A stretch of 64,000 bases of DNA from Oscheius dolichura. Taxonomy: Eukaryota; Nematoda; Chromadorea; Rhabditida; Rhabditidae. Of this stretch, positions 1 through 10,340 are shown one piece after another (the stretch's first letter is position 1; each line of letters begins with the position of its first letter). A program made the translations under genes and the position numbers. The stretch lies in NCBI GenBank assembly GCA_932521035.1, contig OW051492.1, positions 6,696,001 to 6,760,000 of the forward strand, given 5' to 3'. Under the pieces are notes generated by a model, which ran no database searches, was not told the origin of the DNA, and saw nothing but the letters and a program-made list of their open reading frames with translations.

Positions 1-1373
1 GCAAATGTAAATTGTTATTCTTTAGTGCCACAATGTGGCCCATCAACAATTGATGAATCTGTTGTTACTGCATCCTCAATTTCTGATGGCTCTTCTCAAC
101 CGAAGTCGTCTGCGGTTAATATAGGAATCAAGTATGGATTGAGTATGATAATTTATAGGTATTTTTAGCATCGACATCGAAACGGATTCTTTACTTATAT
201 CATCTACTGAATGGACGTCTCTTTCAGATAAAAATGTAGTCTATCATTTGAACAAAGAAGGCTTATCATTACGGGTACTTATTCGCCATTACAATCAGCC
301 ATCATGCGAAATAGTGTACGGTAAGTCAGAATTTTAATAGCTTTGTACAAACTGTTAGGTTCTGTTAGGAAAACTTTATTTGAAGCTAATGTGAGGGTTG
401 AAGTTAAAAATAATACTATCCAGCTAAAATTCGATAATTTACTAGAAGAATTAAGCAAATTATTGGATAATTCTGAACGTCGGATAAGAAATAGACCAGG
501 TTTGCCATATTTCTCTATTTTTTCATCAATTAATTTAGTGGTAAAGTATTATGAATGTGCTGTAGAAAATATCGAAAAAATATCACACGATACATATATT
601 TATCACGTCGCCACCCCAGAAGGTGTTCATCTTCCCATTCCTCTAGGTCATCACGTATCAGTAAAAGCCAAGCAAGGGTGTAAGTCTTTTTATAAACAAA
701 GCAATGTCCAGCTATAGTAGTCTCTATATACCGACCTTACACTCCTGTTGGTTTTACTTTACCTTCGACAACAAACTCTCGGGGATCGTTAACATTTTTA
801 ATTAAAATCTATCCTAAAGGGAACTTCACACAAGTTTTGAAAAATTTAGAAGAAGGTTATTTTCCTCTAGTTATATCATACTTGTATTTTTAGGCGATAA
901 AGTTGAAATAAGTGATCCAATTGGAGATAAGAATATTCCTCAATGGATTGGTAAATCCGATATTCTGTTGCTTGCAGCCGGCACCGGGATAACTCCTATG
1001 ATTCCAATAATTGAAAGTCGATTAGAAATACCAGAGCTTCGAACGGAGTTGTTCTTTTTTAATAAGACCGAAAATGACATAGTGGACGATGGCTGGGCAG
1101 CTTTTAGATGGTCGGATCCTAGACTTCAGGTGATTTCGTACTTTTTTCGTATAATCGTCTATTATGGTTTTATTTCAGGTGCACCACATTCTTTCATCAT
1201 CAGCTTCTGATTGGAATGGCTTAACTGGTAGAATTAACGCCCATCATTTTCCTGATTTTGATGATGAAACAAAAGTCTTGATCTGTGGTCCCGATGGGTT
1301 TATTGATAGCGCGGTTAGCATTCTCAATTCCAAGCGTGTTTCCTCTAGTAGAATTCATATCTTTAAAGGATAA
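1..1373 (+). CDS. Cytochrome b5 reductase 4-like oxidoreductase (NCB5OR), 3' part
   Basis: This is the C-terminal part of an FAD/NADH oxidoreductase whose 5' end lies before the window. Inferred exons are <1-131, 169-320, 359-679, 718-855, 894-1129 and 1179-1373, joined in one frame. Exons 2-3 resemble a CS domain. They are followed by a ferredoxin-reductase FAD domain with the RPYTPV motif (about 733-750), then an NAD-binding domain with AAGTGITPM (about 975-1001) and the C-terminal VLICGPDG motif. The order CS, FAD, NAD is that of cytochrome b5 reductase 4, an ER enzyme that passes electrons from NADH to its own cytochrome b5 domain, which would be encoded upstream. The FAD and NAD motifs are direct sequence evidence. 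The CS call rests on position and weak similarity. A plain cytochrome b5 reductase is the alternative. The stop is 4 bp before the next ATG. Confidence 0.8.
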
Positions 1374-1377
1374 TCTC

Positions 1378-2233
1378 ATGAAATATCCTGTTAATTTTAT
1401 TAAATTTGTTTTTCATCATTTTTGTTTTTGCTGTCTATGCGGCAGCTTCTCTACATTATCGCCTTGTCCATTCGCCTTGTAAGGGCAACAGGTTTCGCCT
1501 CTTAATTTTGAAAGCAACAGCTAGGCAAACTTTAGACTGGGAGGTTTGTGATGATGCCAAGCTTATCCGAGGGAATGAAGTCGATTTCTCGGATATCGTC
1601 TTTTTCCCTTTCAATCAGACGCCTTCTGTGATACAAAAGGAACATCTCAAGTTGCTGGGTATGACCCTGCTCCTACGAGTAGATCCCCAGTTGGAATATT
1701 TGATAGTCTCGAATCACGATGTCATCTACTGCCAGCCGTCGGTCCGCGACGAGATCTTCAAGGCGGGGCTCGTTTCCTGCGTCAAGAAGAATCTTGCCGC
1801 GTCGAACTTCGTCAACTCCTCAAAGCCAGGTCGGCTCGGCTGTTGTTTCCAGGAAGAGGCTTGTTCAGGATGTGGAACAGTTGTCGCCTATAAGAGGGTG
1901 GATGATTCCCTTCCTCCGCCGTTGATCTCAAAAGATGGTAAGTTGCATGAAATATTCGTGGAGACGGGCGACCTGAGCAGGACCATGTGGGAGGAGATGC
2001 TCCTGACGGGGGCCCTCTTCGCGTCCCTCGGCGCCGCCGTGGCCTACGTGGCCATCACTTTTGTCTACACCCGATACAAGCTGCTTCTGACACAAAAGCT
2101 CGACATGGCGCTGAGGCCGAAATTCTACGAGACGGCCAAGGAGAAGAAGAAGAGCCATCCTCCCACCCAGAGGAAGAGGAGCTCGGCCAACAGCGTGTTG
2201 ACCAACTCGGACATGACCACGAAAGTCAAGTAA
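1378..2233 (+). CDS. Type I membrane protein of unknown function, Cys-rich ectodomain
   Basis: I do not recognise the family. The best model uses exons 1378-1389, 1446-1491 and 1536-2233 and gives 251 residues. It begins with a cleavable signal peptide (MKYPLLYIIALSIRLVRA). An ectodomain follows with a Cys-rich stretch (GCCFQEEACSGCG), one N-glycosylation sequon (NQT), one transmembrane segment (about 2020-2070, TGALFASLGAAVAYVAITFVY) and a basic, Ser/Thr-rich cytosolic tail. Third codon positions are strongly G/C from about 1680 onward, which fixes the frame. The start is the ATG 4 bp after the upstream stop, so the two genes probably share a transcript. The 12-nt first exon is inferred only because it yields a signal peptide and an open frame. 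It could begin elsewhere. Confidence 0.6.
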
Positions 2234-2707
2234 GGGGGAGGGATACTGTAGGGGAGAGAGAGGATTTAGGGTCGGTCTGATGGTCAAGAAGAAGGAACCC
2301 ACGACTCCCAAGGTGACGGCGGCCGCGAGACTCCTCGACGAGCGCGACGAAATGTGATTCAAACGACCAACAAATTATCATTTCTCACTCCTTTTATTTT
2401 GAACTTATTCCTTACGCAACTATCCATTTTTCTTCTCTTATACGGATCCCATATTTTAGACATTTCTTTTCGCACCCGAATACCCTGAATGGACACCTTT
2501 CCTTATTTCCCATAGCTTCAAAATAAAACAAAGAACGTTAGACTAGACGCTCTCGAACGGGGGAAAGACAGTAAACAGGTGGCTGGCCCACGTTTTGGGG
2601 AGCGAAAGATCAGCTGAGTAACGACAAATAAACATGTTTACGAGAGAAGGGGCGGGCAGGGGAACGGACATCCTCAGACGCCAACTGAGACTCACATCGA
2701 CTGGACT
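2234..2707. other. Intergenic region, promoter side of the LEA-like gene
   Basis: No coding sequence is supported here. Open frames on both strands lack domain matches and codon bias. The segment after 2234 should hold the 3' UTR of the membrane protein gene. The segment before 2708 is the likely promoter of the LEA-like gene. Confidence 0.5.
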
Positions 2708-4565
2708 ATGCTTCGATACGCTGTTCGCTCTATTTCCACTTCTCGTGCCGCTTTCAACCGTATGTTTCTCCCTTTCAAACACCTCTTTCCTCCCCATTCC
2801 TCGTATTTGAACTTGAAGAACAGGAAGACAGATAGCCATCGGTAGATCTCTCTACTCCAGTGTTTCTTTGGGTATTCCCCGTCCAATCCTCCCTGAAGAT
2901 GCCCTCTCCGCTCCTCTTTCGGGGCTACAATAGTGCCCCCTCCCCCGTGTCCGTATTTCGGGTAGTTCCTTCAAAATCCCTCCAAGAGTTGTCTTCCATT
3001 CTGTAAAATATCCTCCCCAGCTAGAAGAACCCAATTATTTGCCACAACAAGGGTCTCGAAACAAATAGCTGGCTCGTTCTTTTGAACTGGTAAACAAGGA
3101 CTGTTGACCAGGGGGAGGGCACAACAACCACTTCAAAAAGCATTTGTTAAGAAATTGTTACGGGTAATCGGTATCACACAAACAGTTTCCAGCGGATTTC
3201 TGGCTTGTTTTTCCTTCCTGTTTTCGGCTGAAAATACACACAAGAGTGACGTGGGAAACACTCAAAACAGGGGCGGTGGACACCAGAGATGTGCGATACA
3301 AAAATTTTCGCTTCGATATGATATGATACGATACATGCTTCCGGATTTTTCAATCGATACGATACGATACGATATAACCTGAACTAGGCATCAAATTTCG
3401 AAGCGAAAAATAGGGGTTTCTTCTGTTTCTTATTTTTTTCAATAGTATTTTTGTCTCATTTATATATTGCTAGAGTTTAGGAGACCATATTCAACCCGAA
3501 TTGCCCAGCAAGAAGTTTCAGGAACGGTGCCAAAGGTTCCCTCTAATAATTCACAGTTCTTATAAGAGGATTTTTCGATTTATCCGAATAGCTTGGCATA
3601 AATTTCAGCACAGCCATAAATATAGACTTTGGAACATTACTTTGAAAAACCCTTTGTGCCCATTTGGCTATCTCTGTTTTCTAATCGCCCTCTCTAACGC
3701 AGATGCCACTGTGAAGCTGTGCCCTTCAAAAGACATTCGGATTGCGATCGTTGGCAGCAGAATTTATTTAGAAAGTGGTCTTTCTACCTTTGAATCTTTG
3801 AATAAAATCACTTTCATTAGTGAAGGGGTTAAAAATGATCATAAAATATGTATAATTTTGATAACAGGCCTGAAACAGATGCACAAATAGTCAAGTGGTT
3901 AGTGAGTTGGATTGGAAAAATTTCAATGGTGGTTCGACTCCCGGCTACGGTCTCGATTTTTGCAATTTTTTCCTGGTCCAATGGGGTGGTTTGTATCGTG
4001 GTTTATATCGTGAATTTTTGCCCATTTCGATACGATACGATACGATATGGCCATTCTTGTATTGTTTTCGATACGATACGATATGTATCGTCGGCCGGTG
4101 TATCGTGCTCGATACGATATGTATCGTATCGAAATTTCGATATGTATCGTTGCATCGCACATCTCTGGTGGACACTGACCCGGACTGTGTCACACTTTAT
4201 CAATCTACTCTATTTCAGGCGTTGACAATGCCACCGGCAAGATCAAAGAAGGCGCCAAGGAACTCGGATCCATCGGATACCAGAAGGCCCAGGAGGGGGC
4301 ACACGACGTCAAGGCCTCGGCCAAGAAGACGCTAAACAAGGCCCAGGGAATGGGGGAGGAGGCCATGAACAAGGCCGAGTACAAGGGAAAACAGATGAAG
4401 ACACACGTCAAGGAGAATGCCCGCGAGGCCGGGATCAACGCGAAGGAGGGATCGAAGGATATGATGGACAGCGCCAAGGAGAAGATGGAGGAGGTCAAGG
4501 AGAAGACCGGCGACGCCCTGAACAAGGCCAAGGGCTGGCTGGACGAGAAGCTCGGCGGCAAATAG
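2708..4565 (+). CDS. Mitochondrial LEA-like (group 3 type) protein
   Basis: Exon 1 (2708-2759) encodes a mitochondrial-type presequence, MLRYAVRSISTSRAAFN: Arg, Ser and Ala rich with no acidic residue. Exon 2 (4219-4565) encodes about 115 residues of hydrophilic Lys/Glu/Ala/Gly repeats (for example KIKEGAKELG, DSAKEKMEEVKEKTGD) that form an 11-mer-like amphipathic pattern typical of late embryogenesis abundant group 3 proteins. The join is phase 1/2 and in frame, and the product is 132 residues. Such proteins are disordered when wet, fold on drying and protect membranes and proteins; mitochondrial versions protect the inner membrane. The 1459-nt intron is far longer than its neighbours because an 884-bp hAT-type element sits in it. 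The joining of exon 1 to exon 2 is inferred from splice sites, frame and the presequence. The repeat domain itself is clear. Confidence 0.7.
3284..4167. mobile_element. Non-autonomous hAT-type MITE, 884 bp
   Basis: The element has 14-bp perfect terminal inverted repeats, CAGAGATGTGCGAT at 3284-3297 and its complement at 4154-4167. It is flanked by an exact 8-bp target duplication, GTGGACAC, at 3276-3283 and 4168-4175. An 8-bp duplication with CAG-type ends is the hallmark of the hAT superfamily. Just inside both ends are many copies of the motif CGATACGATA in both orientations (about 3317-3382 and 4027-4150), as expected for subterminal transposase-binding repeats. The internal open frame (3501-3890) shows no hAT transposase motif, so the copy is non-autonomous. 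The exact duplication suggests a fairly recent insertion into the LEA-like gene's intron. Confidence 0.9.
3875..3958 (+). repeat. tRNA-like sequence inside the hAT MITE
   Basis: An A-box-like TAGTCAAGTGG is followed about 40 nt later by a perfect B box, GGTTCGACTCC. A tRNA cloverleaf cannot be drawn properly: the T-stem and acceptor stem do not pair and the anticodon loop is too long. It is therefore a degenerate tRNA relic or a tRNA-derived SINE fragment, not a working tRNA gene. Confidence 0.4.
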
Positions 4566-4776
4566 ACCCGGTCCCCTCCATATGCACCATTGAATCCGTG
4601 TATATTCTCTAATTATTGAATAGTATAAATTTATCTTTTTCTCTTTTTGGTGTGAGTAGGGGGAGGATGAGCGGAGATGACGTTTTTGACACTTCCTCCT
4701 TATTTTCCTCCTCACGACGACGTGTTTACTCGCTGTCAGGCAGGCCCCGAAGAAAACAGTTGATACCATTCCGGCG

Positions 4777-5174
4777 ATGCTTCTCCTCGTTTTAGTAGCC
4801 TCTGCCTCCTGCTGCTCCCCCGGCACCCCCTTTTACCCCAAAGACTTCAAGGAGCTTCCCAAGTGGATAGAAGACACCCTGGCCCTGTCCCTGACCACCA
4901 CGACGGCCACCACCACCACGGAGGAGCCCATCCTCCCGACCCCCGAGGCCCTCGTCGAGGTGACCTCCCCCACCGGGCAGACTACCACCCTCACCTGGAA
5001 GCAGATCTCCGTCCAGCAGCAGAACAACTACCGGCCAGGAGCCGACTCGTTCAGCGGTGAGTGGGCACTCGTCCGGACACACTGGTTACAGAGATTTATC
5101 GTCGTCTGGAACAGCAGAACATGCAACATCTGGTGGCAGTGGAGCCCGAGGGACAGCGTCCTCCCTGGGTCTGA
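4777..5174 (+). CDS. Small secreted Thr-rich protein, unknown
   Basis: The gene has two exons, 4777-5056 and 5092-5174, with a 35-nt intron, and encodes about 120 residues. The N-terminus is a signal peptide (MLLLVLVASASCC). The mature part carries a Thr-rich mucin-like tract (LSLTTTTATTTTEE) and an Asn/Gln-rich C-terminus ending PEGQRPPWV. An AATAAA signal lies at about 5186, just after the stop. There is no recognisable domain. The Thr tract could be O-glycosylated. It lies tail to tail with the cathepsin B-like gene. Splicing is inferred because it removes an otherwise different frame and the exon 2 frame stays open with G/C at third positions. Confidence 0.6.
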
Positions 5175-5236
5175 TCGGGTTCTTTTAATAAACGGAGAAA
5201 GACGGGAATAAGTTACAATAAATACGGCGGGTCAGC

Positions 5237-6768
5237 TCAGATGAGGGCCGTCTCGTACTCCAACCCGTACTTCTCGATCGAGTCCACGTTGATCCGGAAC
5301 GTGCCCCCGTCGCCCCAGTGGCTGCCGAAGCTGTTGATGGCCAGCCAGTAGTGCGAGCCGTCGTCCTCCTGTCCCCAGCCGACCAGCCGGACCACGTGCC
5401 AGTAGACGATCCGGTCGGAGAAGCCCTCCTCGGGGAACGGCCGGAAGACGCCCCTCGAGTAGTGAAGGAACTCCTCCGTCACCGGGAAGGCCATCGTCGT
5501 GGGACCATAATGGGACAGCTCCTTCTTGAGGACCGTCCTGATCTGGTCGACCGAGAGGGGGCTCGTCTCGTTCAGTTTCCCGATTATCGTCGGCACCTGC
5601 GCTTTCTCCTTCCCGTCGGCGCTGACGGTCATACTCCTCGGGTACATCGAGTAGGCCATCGTGGCTAAACTTTTCTCTTTGACGGGTCGGCCCCTTCCTA
5701 CCGAATTTCTTGTCGTCGTCGTATTTGTTCTGGAAGTAGATATTCTGACACCGCCGGATACAGGTCCTCTTCCCCTCGGCCGCGAAGAAGGTCGCCGGGG
5801 AGCAGGGCACCCCGCAGCTGTGCTCGAAGGAGTACGGCCGACAGCCATCTCGTCCTCCTGAAACGGCTCGAAATAGAGCAGACGGTGGCCGAGAACTACC
5901 TGTGACGAGTCCCTCGTTGACAAAATAAGTCAGCGCCTTGAGGGGGTCGCCTCCGTAGCAGTTGCCGCAGACACTGCAACAGCCGAGGACGTCCTCCTCC
6001 GAGAGGAGGGCCCGGAATGTGCCGTTCGACTGGATACAGGCCCTGTCCGAGGCCACCCCGACGGCCGCCACTGCCTGAAGATGGAGATACGGGGCAGAGG
6101 GGAGGACGACTCACAAAGCAACTGCCACAGCCGCCCTGATTGGGGACATTGGAGATGGTCGGACAGTGGGGCCACTTGAGCCGGGCGTCGAAATGGGTCG
6201 GCAGCGAGTCGTCCGGGATGTCCTCCAGTTCCCTGAACAATTTCTTATAAAAAGGAGAAGGGGCGACCGACTGGATGTGTCTCTTCATGGCGTCGCTGTT
6301 GAAGAACTTGGTGACCTCGTCGAGGTACTCCCGGACGGCCGTCGCGTTCCTCGTGTACACGAAGCCGTACGACTTGTTCTTCACTCCAAACTTGTTGAAC
6401 TTGGCCTGTAACCCATCCGTCCTCCCTCCTCAAAGGGCGCCTACCTTCCAGGTGGAGTTGGGGTTGTCGTTGACCTGTTTGACCAGTTTCCTGAGGTAGT
6501 CCTGGTCCAGCCGGTTCGGCTCCTCCTCATTCTGGGCGTATTTTATGTGGTTCCAGACGACGTAGCCTATGCCGCCGAAGACTCCGAGGGCCAGCAGCGA
6601 GAAAAAAATAATGCCGAGGAGGAGCCAGCGGCTGGTGGCCGACCGCCGTTCCCGTTCCTCGTGTCTTCTGTCCTTTTCCACGAACATATGCTCTGGAAAC
6701 GGACTCTTGACGGGAAAAGAGACTTTTATGTTTGTTTTTTTCGAGGGGTTCCATTTAAAGGTGGGCAT
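5237..6768 (-). CDS. Membrane-anchored cathepsin B-like C1A peptidase
   Basis: Five exons (6445-6768, 6115-6405, 5900-6074, 5702-5857, 5237-5664) join in frame to 457 residues. Residues 1-47 are a basic cytosolic tail. Residues 48-72 (WLLLGIIFFSLLALGVFGG onward) form a signal anchor, giving a type II protein with the protease outside or in the lumen. After a propeptide comes the papain-family core: active-site Cys204 in GGCGSCF, the cathepsin B signature GLVTGGRDGCRPYSF, His405 in WHVVRLVGWG and Asn426 in NSFGSHWG. The catalytic Cys, His and Asn are present, but Trp after Cys and after Asn is Phe. The occluding loop appears shortened, with no obvious HH pair, so dipeptidyl carboxypeptidase activity is doubtful. 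It is followed on the same strand side by vps-20/CHMP6. From memory, C. elegans has the same pair of neighbours. Confidence 0.85.
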
Positions 6769-8081
6769 TTCCTCTATATAAACTAGCTGTAATTAACCCG
6801 GAAGGAAGAAATGGATAACGGCTGGGAACGGGAGAATTTCGGAGGGAGAGAGGTCAAAAAGAAAACGGACGCCCTGTGCTTAAAGCGGCTATGGGTCCTA
6901 ATTTCAAATTGACATGAGCAAACACTAGGATCCGGATTTTTGACGGGGGAACTGCCATGTGGTGATTCCATGGACACAAATCGGACCCCCTACAGGCACC
7001 TGTCCCCTTACTTGACTTGGAAGGGGGGAGGAGACCGTCGGGGGGCGGAAGTTCTAGGGAGAGTATATAGGGATGCGAAGGGCAGAGGGGGCAGAGGGCA
7101 GGGTCGGGCAGCCTATAAATAAAAATATGACAAGGGGAGTACTAATTGAGCTGGAGCTGCCGGGGCGCGGTTCACTAAGCAGCTGGAGGCGCCCAAAACA
7201 AACGCAACGGGTGCGTGAAGCGATCACCAGATATATACAAACCACTTGAAACTGTGAAACAGAGTCCGTCTGGGTCTATTTTAGGGGGGGGATGCCGGGG
7301 CAGGCAGCTGGGACAGGATGAGGGAAGGCAACGATAGATAGATTTCATCGGCTGGGAGTGACGTTGATTAGTGTACAAAACGAGCTTGAAGCCGCTGAGA
7401 CAGGGCCAACCTAGCTGACCCTCGAAATCGTGAAACAGCTGCTGAACAGATCGGTCACACGGCCGATTTCTGGGACTAAAGGGTAGTTATCAGGGTGTGA
7501 AAGGGCCGTCCGGAAGAATGGCAGTCCGGAAGGGACCGGTCTAACGCATTACGAACGGAACCTCTGGCGACCAAGGCAAATACCTCGACGGTTCCGCTGA
7601 CGTTTTGGAACTCGATTGTCTTTTTTTATATGAATGATGCGGAGGTGCAATGAGCAAATGCACAATAGCATTGTTCAGAGGGCTTTATTCCAGAAAAACG
7701 GTAGAATATAAAAATTTACCCGTTTCTTCAGTGTTCTCAACCATTTTTCTTCTCCTTGAATCCATCGATTAGGGCCCAAAATAGGTAGAAATGGCGTAAG
7801 AAAAACAGTGGAAAAGCAGTAGCAGTAGCCGTTAGAGAGTGACCTTCACCCTGTACAAACAAACGGGGAAATTGATTGCATGTTGCACAAAACTCAGAGT
7901 ATGACAGTTATTTTATTTCATATCACAGATTGAGCATTATGGATAAAATAAATACAGGAAGGCAAGCGATAAAACGCTATTATGATGTTTATGCTTCTAA
8001 AGCCACTGCTTCTCGTTTTCTTTGAGGTTCCTCTGAAAATTATAAATATTTTTACAGAAAAAATATGATTGTAATAATATA
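6769..8081. other. Long noncoding region between cathepsin B-like gene and MITE
   Basis: No gene is supported. The first 700 bp are GC-rich and should hold the promoter of the minus-strand protease. Composition falls sharply at about 7600. Short open frames lack codon bias. Confidence 0.5.
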
Positions 8082-8388
8082 GTCTGTTTCAAATGGAAAT
8101 GCTTTTTCGCGCGCTGTGCAGATCTTCAAATTTTTCGAGCTCGATTTCTCAATTTATTACAAAAAATTTTCAATATTTGGATTTTACATAGATTTCGTCT
8201 ATTTTTTGGGTAGATAATAATTCAAGTAGGCAAATGCAATGATAAAAATAATGAAAACATGGGTAAAATTCGCATAAAAATGCATGCAAAACTGTTGGGT
8301 TGGACCATCTAGACGGCAAAATGCCCGATTTGCCACTTATTTAACCTTTAAAAAAGGAGTGGCCGAGACATTTCAATTTGAAACAGAC
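8082..8388. repeat. TA-target MITE, copy 1 (307 bp)
   Basis: The terminal inverted repeat GTCTGTTTCAAATGGAAATG at 8082 is matched by its near-complement ending at 8388, with TA dinucleotides outside both ends (8080-8081 and 8389-8390). This fits a Tc1/mariner-type MITE. A second copy lies at 10963-11575. The element begins only 18 bp beyond the CHMP6 stop codon, so it probably contributes that gene's 3' UTR. Confidence 0.8.
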
Positions 8389-8406
8389 TATGCATAAGTA
8401 ATGCAA

Positions 8407-9248
8407 TTACAAACCTTTTATTTTCTTCTTTTCTGGCTCTGGTAATTCTGTTTCAGGAACATTAGGTAGCGTATCCTTCGCTTCACTAGCTAAAAGTTCG
8501 TCTAGTTCTTGTTCAACTTCTTTAATGTCTGATACTGATAGCTGGCCAGAAATGAGCGACGTAATTTCCTGAAAAAAAAATAATGCTTAGTTCTTACATT
8601 TGACAAACCGCCTGATATTCTGCTGACTCCTTCGTTTCATCCATAATCTTTTCTACTTCATCAATATCCAGAATCTAAACAATGTTTAAAAACCCCCCCA
8701 ATTAGACTTACCGAGTTTAACCGTTTCAATGCCTCATTGCCTTGCCTCAATTTTTCCACAACTTGATTTTGAATGTCAGCAAATTCTAAATCTTGTACCT
8801 ACAATGCCCAGTGTATTCCTTGACAAAAAAGTGAACAAACCATTCTTTCCACTTTGCTTAGTTGCTGTAATGTCTGATCGATAATATTCTCTTGGAAACG
8901 TTTCTTCTTTAAAAGCAGTAAGGCTTTACTAAATAAAGTTAATCGTAGTCTCGATTTATTTTAGATTATAAATCCATCACATAATACATTTGAAGAAAAA
9001 ACGTACTCTTTTTTGCCTTCCCGTATCAATTCTCTGGCTAATTCACGTTCTTTTTCGAGGCATCTTTCTTTACGCTTAATAAACTGTTTCATTTTATCCC
9101 GTTGTGTTTTTAGTTGCTGAAAAAACGCAATCATAAAATTTTCTTAAAACTGTATTATACTCACCAGAATAGCCTGGTCTTGTTCTGTTATTTCACAGTT
9201 ATTGACAGGTGGCGCTGTTTTAGCTTTTTTAGAGAAAAGTCCACCCAT
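8407..9248 (-). CDS. vps-20: ESCRT-III subunit CHMP6 / Vps20
   Basis: Six exons (9165-9248, 9007-9116, 8841-8928, 8712-8798, 8609-8674, 8407-8568) give 198 residues, close to the 201 of human CHMP6. The N-terminus MGGLFSKKAK is a classic N-myristoylation site with a basic patch. The basic helix 1 (QRDKMKQFIKRKERCLEKE), the acidic C-terminal half and EYQAEITSLISG match the Snf7 family. Vps20 nucleates the ESCRT-III filament on endosomes by linking ESCRT-II to Snf7 during multivesicular body formation. The C-terminal tail ends PEPEKKKIKGL. All splice joins are in frame. It is the neighbour of a cathepsin B-like gene, as I recall in C. elegans. Confidence 0.92.
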
Positions 9249-9984
9249 TCTGAAGAGACTATATAGTATAGTAAGAAGCGAGCCGAATATCAAGAGAAAC
9301 AAATGTTTGAGAGAAAATATTACGAATTGCGTATTTGCGAAGACATATTGAACACATTTAGAGAAGCAGTGGCAAATCGGGTCATAATATATAACAGAAC
9401 TGAAGTGAGAATTGTAGCTAGGTGTTTCGGAATACAAAGAATAAAGATGAAATACTTTTCACGATTTTTCCCTCTTCACGATCTCGTAAAAAGTTATCGT
9501 TTACTTAGCACCTCGCGAGAGCGCATATCAGCTGTTCACTGCTGTCAATAAAATTGTCTTCCCTCCGTCTCGTCTTCTACCCCATTCAATTACAATGGTA
9601 GGAATATTTTAGTTTGAAAAGCTCGGGAATAAGAAAACAAACTTTACAATCGCACCTCACTAAATAAACCAAATGAAGCCTTACACGCTCGCAAAAATTA
9701 AGGTGCAATTTCTGGCACTGGGATCTTGCCTTTGTAAATTGTTTCTATTATTACTACAACTCGTCCATACAAAGTGAGGTGTATACCATTGTAAGCACCC
9801 GGGAAAGCATTACTACCTCACCAGGGTTTTCTCAACCTGACTTCGACAGGGACGACGAATCTATAAAAGCAGACCTCGAATAGCGTTGTATAATAAAATA
9901 AGCCAAATATCTAGAGCAAATATATTGATTATTTCATGTTTCACAGCTCGCCGCCCGGAACAAATCTTGAACAGGACGTGATTA
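9249..9984. other. Noncoding region upstream of CHMP6 with weak inverted repeat
   Basis: No gene is supported. An imperfect inverted pair around 9645-9660 (CGCACCTCAC) and 9775-9800 (GTGAGGTG...CATTGTAAG) suggests a degraded MITE of about 150 bp. Confidence 0.35.
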
Positions 9985-10340
9985 CGTACTGAATTGTTTC
10001 TATTGAAATGTCTCATCTGAATGCATCAAGAACTCTTTACTGGCTTATCGGATTTCATTTCTGTCTTTTGCAATCGATAGAGCACATCGAATTGTTGTCT
10101 AATGAGTTTTGGCAGCAAGATCTGACAATTCTATCTATTGAAAATACCAAATATAGTAGCAAAATTGTTGTCATTCAATTAGATTTCACTTCTGAGATCC
10201 CAAAAAACTCATTAGACGGCAATTCGATGTGCTTTATCAATTGCAAAAAAACAGAACCAAAATCCTATGTGTCAATAAAGAGTTCTTGATGCATTACGAA
10301 AAGATGCAAAACTATAGAACAAATTTGAAATTTTTGTTTC
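9985..10340. repeat. Foldback (long inverted repeat) element
   Basis: Two arms are imperfect reverse complements of each other. The left arm runs from about 10019 (ATGCATCAAGAACTCTTTA) through GCACATCGAATTG to CTAATGAGTTTT. The right arm carries the complement from about 10195 to 10293. Arms are about 110 bp, probably extending weakly to 140 bp, with a spacer of about 70 bp. The transcript would form a long hairpin. A foldback transposon or MITE is the likeliest origin. No clean target duplication was found. Confidence 0.7.

Noticed and set aside
320-340. 20-nt intron in the CYB5R4-like gene
   Set aside because: A second in-frame acceptor at 358 gives a 38-nt intron of typical size, so the ultra-short reading is not needed.
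1810-1850. 23-nt intron (GTCGGC...TTCCAG) in the membrane protein gene
   Set aside because: Too short for the window's introns, and removing it shifts the frame away from the one with strong G/C third positions.
1928-2362. 144-codon antisense frame over the membrane protein gene
   Set aside because: It is the GC-rich antisense shadow of the + strand exon, as are similar long frames at 4792-5082, 5318-5668 and 50776-51396.
3501-3890. 129-codon open frame inside the hAT MITE as a transposase
   Set aside because: No BED finger, DDE residues or hATC dimerisation motif is visible, and the element is far too short for an autonomous hAT.
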